From Kibdelosporangium sp040675465 (GTDB lineage: Bacteria > Actinomycetota > Actinomycetes > Mycobacteriales > Pseudonocardiaceae), in assembly GCF_040675465.1 (NCBI RefSeq), contig NZ_JBFAPA010000021.1, forward strand, positions 124,001 to 188,000: 64,000 bases of DNA, read 5' to 3'. A program made the position numbers and the translations under genes. The notes beneath the pieces were generated by a model, which did not search any database, was not told the origin of the DNA, and worked only from the letters and a program-made list of their open reading frames with translations. Every line of letters begins with the position of its first letter. The first letter of the stretch is position 1. Of the stretch, positions 24,501 through 33,215 are shown one piece after another.

Positions 24501-25156
24501 GCGGACGCCTCCCGGGTCAGTGCGCGGCGGCGCTCCAGCGAGGCGCGAAGCGCCTGGCGGCCGCGGTGGATCCGGCTGCGAACAGTACCCAGCTTCACGC
24601 CGAGAGTGGCGCCGATCTCCTCGTAGGACAGACCCTCCACGTCGCACAGCACGACCGCGGCCCGGAACTCCGGGGGCAGCTCGTCCAGCGCGGCCTGCAG
24701 GTCCGGGTCGAGGTGGGTCTCGGAGTACACCTGCTCCGGCGACGGGTCGTCCCCGGCCAGCCGGTCGGTGTCCTCGGGCAGCCCCTCCATGCGCAGCCGG
24801 GACCGGCGGCGCGCCATGTCGAGGAACAGGTTCGTGGTGATGCGGTGCAGCCAGCCCTCGAAGGTGCCCGGCTTGTACGACGCGAGCGACCGGAACACCC
24901 GGATGAAGGTCTCCTGGGTCAGGTCCTCGGCGTCGTGGGAGTTGCCGGTCAGCCGGTAGGCGAGCCGGTAAACACGGTCGGCGTGCTCGCGAACGACCTC
25001 GTCCCAGGTCGGCGGCGTCCAGGCCGGCTGGTCGTCCAGCTCGACCGGCTCCGCTATCGCGACGTCGGCTTGGCTCGTCATGAAGTCGGTATCCTCCCGC
25101 GGACTCAACTGCCCACTCGCTTGCTCAACGGCTGCGTCGTTCACGGTGTTCCCCAC
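24497..25156 (-). CDS. sigE: ECF sigma factor SigE
   Basis: Extracytoplasmic-function sigma factor, up to 219 residues from GTG 25156. Region 2 (YRLAYRLTGNSHDAEDLTQE and FEGWLHRI) and region 4 (LPPEFRAAVVLCDVEGLSY, EIGATLGVKLGTVRSRIHRGR) are complete. A second start at ATG 25081 has a good GGGAGGA site about 10 bp upstream and would give 194 residues. M. tuberculosis SigE is also made from several starts. It controls envelope-stress genes; rseA is coupled downstream. Confidence 0.92.
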   Translation of the reverse strand: MGNTVNDAAVEQASGQLSPREDTDFMTSQADVAIAEPVELDDQPAWTPPTWDEVVREHADRVYRLAYRLTGNSHDAEDLTQETFIRVFRSLASYKPGTFEGWLHRITTNLFLDMARRRSRLRMEGLPEDTDRLAGDDPSPEQVYSETHLDPDLQAALDELPPEFRAAVVLCDVEGLSYEEIGATLGVKLGTVRSRIHRGRQALRASLERRRALTREASA

Positions 25157-25298
25157 TTCGGCTGAAAAGACTCCCCTTGATGTCGATAGCTTCTCCGGTC
25201 GTGTTAGGGGACTCGTGAGAACAGGCTGTGGAGAACCTGAGAATTCCGGCGGTCTGGCGCCGCAGGATCGGCGGCCGGAAACGCTAACCTCGCATGTC

Positions 25299-25937
25299 GT
25301 GACACCCGAATGGCCGGCCGGGCTGCGGAGCTACGTCGAGGACTACCTGGCCGAGGACGACGCGCAGGCCGCCGCACGGGCGGCCGGCACCCGGCTGGGC
25401 TGCGTGCCCATCGGCCCGGCGGGCGGTGCCACCCTGCGGTTCCTGGCGGCGACACTGCGCGCGAAGGCCGTGGTCGAGGTGGGCACGGGCGCCGGGCTCA
25501 GCGGCCTGTACCTGCTGCGCGGAATGGCCGCGGACGGCGTGCTGACCTCCATCGACGTCGAGCCGGAGCACCAGGCGGCGGCCAAGAAGGCGTACGCGGC
25601 GGGCGGCTTCGGCCCCGGCCGGACCAGGCTGATCATGGGCCGCGCCCTGGACGTGCTCCCGCGCCTGACCGACGAGGCCTACGACATGGTGTTCGTCGAC
25701 GCGGCCAAGACCGAGTACCCCAGCTACCTCGAGCAGGGCGTGCGGCTGCTGCGCCCCGGCGGCGTCATCGCGTTCGACAACGTCCTGTGGCGCGGGCGCG
25801 TGGCCGACCCCACCAGCCAGGATGCGGACACTCAGGCGCTGCGGGACGTCGCGCGGCTGGCCCGGGACGACGACCGGCTGGTGCCCGTGCTGCTCCCGGT
25901 GGGCGACGGCCTGCTGGTGGCGGCCAAGAAGCTCTGA
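25299..25937 (+). CDS. SAM-dependent O-methyltransferase
   Basis: Class I methyltransferase of the CCoAOMT-like (methyltransferase_3) family, 212 residues. SAM-binding motif I is VVEVGTGAGLSGLYLL. Further motifs are SIDVEPEHQ, DMVFVDAAKTEYP (metal-site Asp) and FDNVLWRG. It is divergent from sigE, as is Rv1220c in M. tuberculosis. Substrate unknown, probably a catechol-like or hydroxylated small molecule. I start it at GTG 25299; the longer frame from 25080 overlaps sigE. Confidence 0.88.
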   Translation: MTPEWPAGLRSYVEDYLAEDDAQAAARAAGTRLGCVPIGPAGGATLRFLAATLRAKAVVEVGTGAGLSGLYLLRGMAADGVLTSIDVEPEHQAAAKKAYAAGGFGPGRTRLIMGRALDVLPRLTDEAYDMVFVDAAKTEYPSYLEQGVRLLRPGGVIAFDNVLWRGRVADPTSQDADTQALRDVARLARDDDRLVPVLLPVGDGLLVAAKKL

Positions 25938-26343
25938 ACCGTCCCAGCCACAGATCGGCGGGGAGGCTGGGTCAGCCACCGAGGTAGGTCACGACGTACA
26001 GTCCGGCGCCGCCGCCGTAGGACCGTGCGTGTCGTCAGCTCCTCGGGTCCACCAGGTCAACGTAGCGGCCCCCTCCCCCGAGCGGACTGAGGTTTTCCGC
26101 AGTATGGCCCGGCGGTGTACTTCATTGTCCGGCCCGCTCCGCTGACCGAATGGGCGGTCGACCTGATGAATTTCCTCGACCTGGACCACCGCGAGTTCGG
26201 TGGTCGGCGGCCGGATGATCCCGTTGTTCCGCAGCGTGATCTCGTTGCCCGCCGACCGTGGTGATCGCTGCCGTCGTCATCGCGGTCGTGCTTTTCGTGG
26301 CCGTCCGGGTAGGCAACGGAGCAGCCCGCCGCGCCAAGGAGCC
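25938..26343. other. Intergenic stretch with a possible gene remnant
   Basis: On the plus strand, a readable 49-codon segment from GTG 26116 (VYFIVRPAPLTEWAVDLMNF) stops at 26265. A different frame then shows a membrane-helix-like segment (VIAAVVIAVVLFVAVRVGN) from about 26261. Together they look like a broken membrane-protein gene, but I cannot identify the parent. Otherwise I see nothing here. Confidence 0.35.
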
Positions 26344-27561
26344 TCAGCTGACGCGGCTGCCCTTGCCGAGGACGATCACGCCGCCGCTGCTGACGGTGTA
26401 CTTCTCCCGGTCGGCCTCGATGTCCACGCCGATCTGGGCGCCGTCGGCGACCATCACGTTCTTGTCCAGGATCGCCTTGCGGACGATGGCGCCCTTGCCG
26501 ATCCGCACCCCCGGCAGCAGGACGCTGCCCTCCACGACCGCCCCGTCGTCGATCACGACGTCCGCGCTGACCACCGAGTCCCGCACCGAGGCGCCGGAGA
26601 TGATGGTTCCCGGACCCACGATCGACTCCACCGCCGAACCGGAGTTGACGAACTTCGCGGGCGGCAACGGTGGTGTGGCCGTGCGGATCGGCCAGGCCAT
26701 GTTGTAGAGGTTGAAGACGGGGTGCACGGACACGAGGTCCATGTGGGCGTCGTAGTAGGCGTCCAACGTTCCCACGTCACGCCAGTAGCCGCGGTCGCGT
26801 TCGGTGGCGCCCGGCACGATGTTGTCGTCGAAGTCGTAGACGGCCGCGTTCCCGTCGTCGACGAGCATCGGGATGATGTCGCCGCCCATGTCGTGGTCGG
26901 AGTCGGGGTTGGCCGCGTCCGCGCGCAGGGCCTCGACGAGGACCTCGGTGCGGAAGATGTAGTTGCCCATCGAGGCGAACGTCACGTCCGGGTCGTCCGG
27001 CACGTGCGGCGGGTCCAGCGGCTTCTCCAGGAACCGGGTGATCTTGCCGGTGGCGTCCGAGTCGATGCAGCCGAACGCGCGCGCCTCGGCCCGCGGCACC
27101 CGGATGCCCGCGACGGTCACCCCGAGCCCGGAGTCGATGTGCTGGTCGACCATCTGCGACGGGTCCATCCGGTACACGTGGTCGGCGCCGAACACCGCGA
27201 TGTGGTCCGGCCGCTCGTCGTTGACCAGGTTGAGCGACTGGAAGATGGCGTCCGCGCTGCCGGTGTACCAGCGTTTGCCGAGGCGCTGCTGGGCCGGGAC
27301 GGGCGTGACGTACTCGCCGAGGATGTTCGACAGCCGCCAGGTCGTCGAGATGTGCCGGTCCAGCGAGTGCGACTTGTACTGGGTCAGCACGCACAGCTTG
27401 CGGAAGCCGGCGTTGACCAGGTTGGACAGTACGAAGTCGACGAGCCGGTAGTTGCCGGCGAACGGGACGGCCGGCTTGGCTCTGTCGGCGGTCAGCGGCC
27501 AGAGCCGCTTGCCTTCCCCGCCCGCGAGCACGATTCCGAGGACAGAAGGCTGACCTTTCAC
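26344..27561 (-). CDS. glgC: Glucose-1-phosphate adenylyltransferase
   Basis: ADP-glucose pyrophosphorylase, 405 residues, the usual length. The N-terminal nucleotidyltransferase motif GIVLAGGEGKRLWPLT is followed by KPAVPFAGNYRLVDF. GYWRDVGTLDAYY and a C-terminal left-handed beta-helix (VRIGKGAIVRKAILDKN) complete the family pattern. It makes ADP-glucose from glucose-1-phosphate and ATP. GTG 27561 has a GAGGT site just upstream. It is divergent from glgA (123 bp between starts), so the two share a promoter region. Confidence 0.95.
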   Translation of the reverse strand: MKGQPSVLGIVLAGGEGKRLWPLTADRAKPAVPFAGNYRLVDFVLSNLVNAGFRKLCVLTQYKSHSLDRHISTTWRLSNILGEYVTPVPAQQRLGKRWYTGSADAIFQSLNLVNDERPDHIAVFGADHVYRMDPSQMVDQHIDSGLGVTVAGIRVPRAEARAFGCIDSDATGKITRFLEKPLDPPHVPDDPDVTFASMGNYIFRTEVLVEALRADAANPDSDHDMGGDIIPMLVDDGNAAVYDFDDNIVPGATERDRGYWRDVGTLDAYYDAHMDLVSVHPVFNLYNMAWPIRTATPPLPPAKFVNSGSAVESIVGPGTIISGASVRDSVVSADVVIDDGAVVEGSVLLPGVRIGKGAIVRKAILDKNVMVADGAQIGVDIEADREKYTVSSGGVIVLGKGSRVS

Positions 27562-27684
27562 ACCTCGGCACACTAGTCGTGCGTCCGCGATCACTGCCAG
27601 GCCGAAATACCCGCCAAAGCCCGATTGCGTGATGTTCACCCGGGAGCAGCATTGCCGCCACCTCAGCAACTACGGTTATGACCT

Positions 27685-28857
27685 GTGCGAATCGGTCTGC
27701 TGACACGGGAGTACCCGCCGGAGGTCTACGGCGGTGCGGGTGTGCATGTGGGGTTCCTGGTGCCCAGGCTGCGGGAACTGATCGAGGTGGACGTGCACGC
27801 GTTCGGGGCGCCGAGACCGGACGCGTTCGCCCACAACCCCGCGCCGGGGCTGGAACACGCCAACGCGGCGCTGCAGACGCTGTCGGTCGACCTGGCCATG
27901 ACGGCCGCGACCGACGGTGTCGAGCTGCTGCACTCCCACACCTGGTACGCCAACATGGCGGGGCATCTGGGCAAGATCCTGCACGGTGTGCCGCACGTGA
28001 TCACCGCCCACTCGCTGGAGCCGAGACGGCCGTGGAAGGCCGAGCAGCTCGGCGGCGGCTACCGGTTGTCCTCGTGGGTGGAGCGGACCGCGTACGAGGC
28101 GGCGGACGCGATCATCGCGGTGAGCGAGGGGATGCGGGCCGACGTGCTGGACTGCTACCCCGCGTTGGACCCGGCCAAGGTGCACGTCGTGCGCAACGGG
28201 ATCGACTCGGCCGCGTACCACCCGGTGACCGAGACCGACGCGCTGGAGTCGTACGGGATCGACCCGGAGAAGCCGATCGTGGCGTTCGTCGGGCGGATCA
28301 CCCGGCAGAAGGGCGTCGGCCACCTGATCGCCGCCGCACACCGGCTGGACCCGGGCGCACAGCTGGTGCTCTGCGCGGGTGCCCCGGACACGCCGGAGAT
28401 CGCCGAGGAGACTCGCGCGGCCGTCGCCGAGCTGGCGGAGTCCCGCGACGGGGTGTTCTGGATCCAGAAGATGCTGCAGCCCGCAGAGGTCCGGCAGGTG
28501 CTCAGCCATGCGACGGTGTTCGTCTGCCCGTCGGTGTACGAACCCCTGGGCATCGTGAACCTCGAAGCCATGGCCTGCGGAACCGCGGTCGTCGCGTCGG
28601 ATGTCGGCGGCATCCCCGAGGTCGTCGACCACGACAACACGGGGCTGCTGGTGCACTACGACGAGCACAGCGTCGAGGCGTACCGCGAGGGCCTGGCCGA
28701 CGCGATCAACGTGTTGCTCAGGGATCCGTCGAGGGCGCAGGCGATGGGCCAGGCCGGCCGGGACCGTGCGGTGAACGAGTTCGCGTGGTCGACAGTCGCC
28801 GCCCAAACTGTCGATATCTACAGGTTGGTCCTGCCTGAGAGCACTTTCAGTGAGTGA
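27685..28857 (+). CDS. glgA: Glycogen synthase / maltose-1-phosphate synthase (GlgA/GlgM)
   Basis: GT4 retaining glycosyltransferase, 390 residues. The N-terminal REYPPEVYGGAGVHV loop is typical of the actinobacterial GlgA. The C-terminal domain has VGRITRQKG and the EPLGIVNLEAMACG nucleotide-binding segment. In M. tuberculosis this orthologue (Rv1212c, GlgM) joins ADP-glucose to glucose-1-phosphate to give maltose-1-phosphate, so a purely glycogen-synthase label may be too simple. Its stop overlaps the gtrA-like gene by 8 bp. GTG start. Confidence 0.92.
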   Translation: MRIGLLTREYPPEVYGGAGVHVGFLVPRLRELIEVDVHAFGAPRPDAFAHNPAPGLEHANAALQTLSVDLAMTAATDGVELLHSHTWYANMAGHLGKILHGVPHVITAHSLEPRRPWKAEQLGGGYRLSSWVERTAYEAADAIIAVSEGMRADVLDCYPALDPAKVHVVRNGIDSAAYHPVTETDALESYGIDPEKPIVAFVGRITRQKGVGHLIAAAHRLDPGAQLVLCAGAPDTPEIAEETRAAVAELAESRDGVFWIQKMLQPAEVRQVLSHATVFVCPSVYEPLGIVNLEAMACGTAVVASDVGGIPEVVDHDNTGLLVHYDEHSVEAYREGLADAINVLLRDPSRAQAMGQAGRDRAVNEFAWSTVAAQTVDIYRLVLPESTFSE

Positions 28858-29359
28858 GGTGAAGTCTCGAGGTGTGAGGCGGATCTTCACCAGGTACACG
28901 ATGGCGTCGCTGCTCGCGACGGGCATCAGCCAGGTCGTCCTCCTGGTCATGTACTGGACCTGGGAGAGCAACGCGATGACCGCCAGCACCGTCGCGTTCC
29001 TGGTCGGTGCCGTGCCGCACTTCTTCCTGATCCGGCACTGGGCGTGGGGCAACAAGGGCGCCGAGGGGCGTACCACCGAGATCGTCGCCTACGTCGTGGT
29101 GACGGCCGCGGGTGGCGCGCTGTCGATCCTGATCACCACCGGCATGGACTGGGTGCTGGCGCCGCTGATCGACGACCGCGGCTGGCGGACCGTCGGCCTG
29201 GTGATCACCTACGTGGCCAGCGGTGCCCCGGTCTTCCTGCTCAAGTTCTTCGCCCTGGACAAGGTGTTCCGGCGGCCGGCCAGCAAGACGCCCAACGCGG
29301 CGAGCGCCAGCCAGGACCCCGACACCAAGGCGAGCGAGGTCCAGCCCCACGCCGCGTAG
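28850..29359 (+). CDS. GtrA-family membrane protein
   Basis: A 169-residue protein with four membrane helices (about 17-36, 43-60, 78-97 and 111-130). The GtrA-type pattern FLVGAVPHFFLIRHWAW is at the second helix, and the fourth helix ends at KFFALDKVFRR. The family is linked to polyprenyl-phosphate sugar translocation or cell-surface polysaccharide synthesis. It overlaps glgA by 8 bp, so it is probably co-translated. The last 151 bp overlap the convergent MFS gene; its hydrophilic tail lies wholly in that overlap. Confidence 0.85.
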   Translation: MSEVKSRGVRRIFTRYTMASLLATGISQVVLLVMYWTWESNAMTASTVAFLVGAVPHFFLIRHWAWGNKGAEGRTTEIVAYVVVTAAGGALSILITTGMDWVLAPLIDDRGWRTVGLVITYVASGAPVFLLKFFALDKVFRRPASKTPNAASASQDPDTKASEVQPHAA

Positions 29360-30360
29360 ATCGCGGTGCCCACGGTCCCGCCGACGCACGCACCGGCGTA
29401 GTACGCGCCGGTGTACAGGCCCGAGGCGGGGCCTTTGTCCGGCGCGGCCAGGTTCACCCACCCGCCCGCGGCCGCGTGCGCCGCGAAGAAGCCCGTTGTG
29501 ATCAACACAAAGCCCACCGCGATCACCACGACCGAATCGGCGATCGTGACCAGCACGCCCAGAGCCATCACGCCGAGCCCGCCAAAAAGGACATAGTGCT
29601 TGGTGGTCACGCGCCCGAACACCGCCGAGGACACGCCACCGATCGCGTACGACGGGAACACCAGCGACGCCAGCTGGGGACTCAACTCCAGCGGCGGTGC
29701 GGCGAGCCGGAACCCGATCGAGTTGTACAGCGCCACGAACGACCCCATCCCGAGCGCCGCGACCGCGTAGAGCGCCAGCAGGATCGGCTTGTTCACTGCG
29801 GGCCGCAGCCGGATGCCCTGGCGCTTCGGTCGCGGATCGCCCTTGGGCAGCGTGCGGATCAGCACGATCGTGGCCACCGCGGCCAGCACCGCGACGATCC
29901 CGATGCCCTCCCGCCAGCCGCCGACCTGCCCGGCCACCAGCCGGCCGGTCATCCCGCCGAAGGTGTTCCCGGCGATCAGCATGCCAATGGCGTGGATTTT
30001 GTTTTGCTCGGCCAGGTACGCCATGGCGACCGCGGGAAATCCGGCGAGCGCCAGCCCTTGCACCGCCCTAACCGCGACGAGTGCCCCGAACGACGGCAGC
30101 ACCGGTATGACCAGACCGAGCAGCGCGGCAATCACGACGGACATAAGCACGACCGGCCGCCGCCCGGTGATTTCCGAGAGCAGGGAAAGCGGAATCACAC
30201 CGAGCGCGAGCGCACCGGTCGCGATCCCTACGACAAGCGAAGCCTGGCCGGGCGAAATCCCAAAGTCGGCGGCGAGCTGCGGCAGAACCGGTTGCGGCGC
30301 GTACAGCAGGGCAAAACTCGCGAGTCCGCCCGCGGTGACACCAACGGTTATCCGGTCCAC
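29209..30360 (-). CDS. MFS transporter (YnfM-like drug exporter)
   Basis: Twelve-helix major facilitator, 383 residues. The loop SEITGRRPVVL between helices 2 and 3 is the MFS motif A variant, and GLALAGFPAVAMAYL is typical of the YnfM/arabinose-drug exporter branch. GTG 30360 is 50 bp from the divergent LysR gene, a standard regulator-exporter layout, so LysR probably controls it. The C-terminal helix and tail overlap the gtrA-like gene by 151 bp. Substrate unknown. Confidence 0.88.
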   Translation of the reverse strand: MDRITVGVTAGGLASFALLYAPQPVLPQLAADFGISPGQASLVVGIATGALALGVIPLSLLSEITGRRPVVLMSVVIAALLGLVIPVLPSFGALVAVRAVQGLALAGFPAVAMAYLAEQNKIHAIGMLIAGNTFGGMTGRLVAGQVGGWREGIGIVAVLAAVATIVLIRTLPKGDPRPKRQGIRLRPAVNKPILLALYAVAALGMGSFVALYNSIGFRLAAPPLELSPQLASLVFPSYAIGGVSSAVFGRVTTKHYVLFGGLGVMALGVLVTIADSVVVIAVGFVLITTGFFAAHAAAGGWVNLAAPDKGPASGLYTGAYYAGACVGGTVGTAIYAAWGWTSLALVSGSWLALAALGVLLAGRRNTLSRAKNLSRKTGAPLAT

Positions 30361-30409
30361 GAAAGGTCACGCTAGGCCGGTGGAATTCATACGTCCAATA
30401 CGGCACGAT

Positions 30410-31327
30410 GTGGTTATTGATACGCCGTCGCATGAGTCGGAATGGCTGGCCGCGTCGATCGCGCCGCGGCTGGCCATGCTGCGTGCGCTCGCCACCGAGG
30501 GGACGATCACCCGCGCGGCCGAACGCCTCGGTGTGCCGCAGCCGACGGTCAGCCGGTGGCTGGTGGCCCTCGGCGAGGAGGTCGGCTCGCCGCTGGTGGT
30601 CAAGGACGGGCGCGGGGTGCGGCTGACCCGCGCGGGGTTGTTGCTGGTCGAGGCGGCGACATCGGCGATGGGCGCGCTGGAGGCGGGCACCCGGCGGGTC
30701 ACCGAGGAGGTCGACCCCGAGTGCGGCCGGGTGGTGCTGGGGTTCCTGCACATGCTCGGCCGGTCGCTGGTGCCCGAGCTGGTCCGGGCGTTCCGCTCGC
30801 ACCATCCGCACGTCCGGTTCCGGCTGGTGCAGTCGAGCCGGAACGAGATCGTCGAGCTGCTGCGCACCGGCGAGGTCGACCTCGGCTTCTTCGGCCCGCC
30901 GCCGGAGGACCCGGTGCTGGCCTGGGAACCGTTGCAGCGCCAGGAGCTCAAGCTGATCCTGCCGGCCGGGCACCGGCTGGCCGGGCGGACCAAGGTGCGC
31001 ATCGCCGAGCTGGCCGACGAGGACTTCATCGGCCTGGAGCAGGGGTTCGGGCTGCGGCAGCTGACCGACGAGCTGTGCGCGGCGGCCGGGTTCACCCCGC
31101 GGATCACGTTCGAGGGGCAGGAAAGCGACACCGTGCGCGGCCTGGTCGCCGCCGACCTCGGTGTTGCCCTGCTGCCCGTGGCCGAACACCCGGTGCCCGG
31201 TCTCGTCGAGATCCCGGTGACGCCGAAGGCCGCCCGCCTGGTCGCCCTCGCCTGGCCCGCCCACGACCACCTGGCCCCGGCCGTCCGAGCCTTCCGCGAC
31301 TACGCCCTCACCAAAGCCCGCGACTGA
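30410..31327 (+). CDS. LysR-family transcriptional regulator
   Basis: About 305 residues, normal for LysR. The helix-turn-helix is LATEGTITRAAERLGVPQPTVSRWL near residues 29-53. The effector domain runs from about 92 to 295 (VVLGFLHMLGRSLVPELVRAF). The start is uncertain: GTG 30410 or GTG 30380 (10 more residues), neither with a strong ribosome site. It is divergent from the MFS exporter and probably its regulator. Transcription ends at the nested palindrome that begins 1 bp after its stop. Confidence 0.88.
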   Translation: MVIDTPSHESEWLAASIAPRLAMLRALATEGTITRAAERLGVPQPTVSRWLVALGEEVGSPLVVKDGRGVRLTRAGLLLVEAATSAMGALEAGTRRVTEEVDPECGRVVLGFLHMLGRSLVPELVRAFRSHHPHVRFRLVQSSRNEIVELLRTGEVDLGFFGPPPEDPVLAWEPLQRQELKLILPAGHRLAGRTKVRIAELADEDFIGLEQGFGLRQLTDELCAAAGFTPRITFEGQESDTVRGLVAADLGVALLPVAEHPVPGLVEIPVTPKAARLVALAWPAHDHLAPAVRAFRDYALTKARD

Positions 31328-31450
31328 CCCGCGTGTCCCACACCCGCCGCCCCCGTGTCCCACACCCGCCGCCCTCGAAATCTCCGTTGAGGGGAGATTT
31401 CGGGGGCCACGAATGTGGGACACGGGGGCCGTGAACGTGGGACACGCGGG
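31328..31450. repeat. Triple-nested symmetric palindrome, probable bidirectional terminator
   Basis: Three perfect inverted repeats share one centre. The outer arms are CCCGCGTGTCCCAC (31328-31341) and its complement at 31437-31450. The middle arms are CCCCCGTGTCCCACA (31350-31364) and complement at 31414-31428. The inner arms are CGAAATCTCC (31376-31385) and complement at 31393-31402. Spacers are 8 and 11 bp on both sides. The left half also contains two direct copies of GTGTCCCACACCCGCCGCC. It fills the gap between convergent lysR and pepA. Confidence 0.85.
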
Positions 31451-31456
31451 TTCGGG

Positions 31457-32971
31457 CTAGGCGTAGGAGGCGACGAACTCGACGAGGGTGCGGGTGGCGA
31501 AGCCGGTGGCGCCCGGGACGACCTCGTCGAACACCTTGTCCGACCGGGCCGGGCCGGCGATGTCCATGTGTGCCCAGGGCAGGCCGCCGGTGAACTTCTG
31601 CAGGAACAACGCGGCCGTGATGCCGCCGGGCCCGGGTGGGCACTGGCGCCAGTCGGCGATGTCGCTGGCCACGTCGTCGTCGAGGTCGGCCAGCAGCGGC
31701 ATCCGCCACCAGGCCTCCCCGCACCGCTCACCCGCGTCGATGACCCGCGCGGCGATGTCGTCGGTGTTGGCGAACAGGCCGCCGATCCGCGTGCCCAGCG
31801 ACAGCTTCATCGCGCCGGTCAGCGTGGCCACGTCGACCAGCACGTCCGCCTTGAGCTTGCGCACCGCGTACCCGAGCGCGTCGGCCAGCACCATCCGCCC
31901 CTCGGCGTCGGTGTTGCTGACCTCCGTGGTCTGCCCGTCGTAGTGCCGCACGATGTCCCCCGGCCGGTACGCCGACCCGGAGACGTGGTTCTCCGCCAAC
32001 GGGACCAGCCCGGTCACCCGCACCGGCAACCCCAGCCGCGCGACCGTGACCAGGGCGGCGATCACCGATGCGCCGCCGCACATGTCGGTCCGCATCAGGT
32101 GCATGCCATCCGCGGGCTTGATCGAGATGCCGCCGGTGTCGAACGTGATGCCCTTGCCCACCAACGCGATGTGCGGGCCGGCCGCCTTGGCCGGGGACCA
32201 GGTCAGCGTGACGAACCGCGGCGGCCGGGAGGAGCCGCCGCCGACCGCCAGCACGCCGCCGAACCCCTCGGCCGCCAGCCACTTCTCGTCGTACACGTTC
32301 ACCGTCAGCCCGGGCAGCTGCGAGGCCAGCTTCACCGCGGTGTTCGCCAGCCAGGCCGGGTCCTTGACGTTGGATGGGGTGTTGCCCATGTCGCGCGTGG
32401 CCGTCGTGCCCGCCGCGAACGCCGACGCCCGGGACGCGGCCGTCCGCAAGGGTTCCAACTGGCCTGGTTCCCCCACGACCAACCGGAGCGTCCGCAGCCG
32501 CGGTTTGGGCGCATTCGCGCTCACCAGGTACCGATAACCGCCCAGGCTGACACCCAGCACGAGCTCCGCGACCTCGGCCGCGCCCGCCTCGGGCGGCAGG
32601 GTCAGCTGGAGCGCACGCGTCACCCGGCGGCCCGCGTCGGCGTCGGACGACGCCCGCGACTCGAAGGCCCGCACGAGGGCGGCACCGGCCTTGCGCCACT
32701 GCTGCGGTTCGCCGTCGCCGATCCCCGCGACCCAGCGGATCCCGGCGCCGTGCGTGGCCGCGGTGTGCACCTCACCGGCCTTGCCGGTCAGCCCGACCGC
32801 CTCGGCCCAGTCGGGCCCGAGGTCGGCACCGCCCGGCCCGAGCAGCGGTGCGAACGCGTCCTCACCCGAGCGGGCGAGGACGACGACGGGCAGGCCACGA
32901 CGTGGCTGGACGGCCACCTCGATGTCCGGCATCGGGCTCGGTAACGACGGCACCGGCGTGCGCAAAACCAA
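31457..32971 (-). CDS. pepA: Leucyl aminopeptidase (M17)
   Basis: Cytosolic di-metal aminopeptidase, 504 residues. The C-terminal catalytic domain has KGITFDTGG (metal Lys and Asp), the second Asp in MRTDMCGGA and the family signature NTDAEGRMVL. It removes N-terminal residues from peptides and recycles amino acids. The start is a TTG at 32971 with GGGGG upstream; ATG 32932 is an alternative and would remove 13 residues. The order pepA then DUF3117 on the same strand suggests separate promoters (76 bp apart). Confidence 0.93.
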   Translation of the reverse strand: MVLRTPVPSLPSPMPDIEVAVQPRRGLPVVVLARSGEDAFAPLLGPGGADLGPDWAEAVGLTGKAGEVHTAATHGAGIRWVAGIGDGEPQQWRKAGAALVRAFESRASSDADAGRRVTRALQLTLPPEAGAAEVAELVLGVSLGGYRYLVSANAPKPRLRTLRLVVGEPGQLEPLRTAASRASAFAAGTTATRDMGNTPSNVKDPAWLANTAVKLASQLPGLTVNVYDEKWLAAEGFGGVLAVGGGSSRPPRFVTLTWSPAKAAGPHIALVGKGITFDTGGISIKPADGMHLMRTDMCGGASVIAALVTVARLGLPVRVTGLVPLAENHVSGSAYRPGDIVRHYDGQTTEVSNTDAEGRMVLADALGYAVRKLKADVLVDVATLTGAMKLSLGTRIGGLFANTDDIAARVIDAGERCGEAWWRMPLLADLDDDVASDIADWRQCPPGPGGITAALFLQKFTGGLPWAHMDIAGPARSDKVFDEVVPGATGFATRTLVEFVASYA

Positions 32972-33047
32972 CTACCCCCTTGGGTTGAGACGTGACGCGG
33001 CCCCGGCTCCAGCAGGGAGACCGGGGCGCGGTTGGCCTTGGACGATG

Positions 33048-33215
33048 TCAGCCGGCGGCGGCTTTCAGCGCGTCCCCCAGGGCGCTGGCCTCGTCCGGTG
33101 ACATCTCCACGACGAGTCGCCCACCACCCTCCAGTGGGACGCGCATCACGATGCCCCGACCCTCCTTAGTCACCTCGAGGGGACCGTCACCGGTCCGGGG
33201 CTTCATGGCCGCCAT
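33048..33215 (-). CDS. DUF3117 small protein
   Basis: A 55-residue protein beginning MAAMKPRTGDGPLEVTKEGR and ending EASALGDALKAAAG. It fits the whole DUF3117 family, known from Rv1211 and almost every actinobacterium. ATG 33215 is preceded by GGAGGGAG. The protein is probably a small beta-rich fold. Function is unknown despite its strong conservation. It lies next to tag, as in M. tuberculosis. Confidence 0.93.
   Translation of the reverse strand: MAAMKPRTGDGPLEVTKEGRGIVMRVPLEGGGRLVVEMSPDEASALGDALKAAAG

Noticed and set aside
26200..27576. A 458-codon plus-strand frame over glgC
   Set aside because: Antisense shadow of glgC with no domain pattern.
31415..32944. A 509-codon plus-strand frame over pepA
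   Set aside because: Antisense to the M17 aminopeptidase, composition Arg/Gly/His-rich, no motif.
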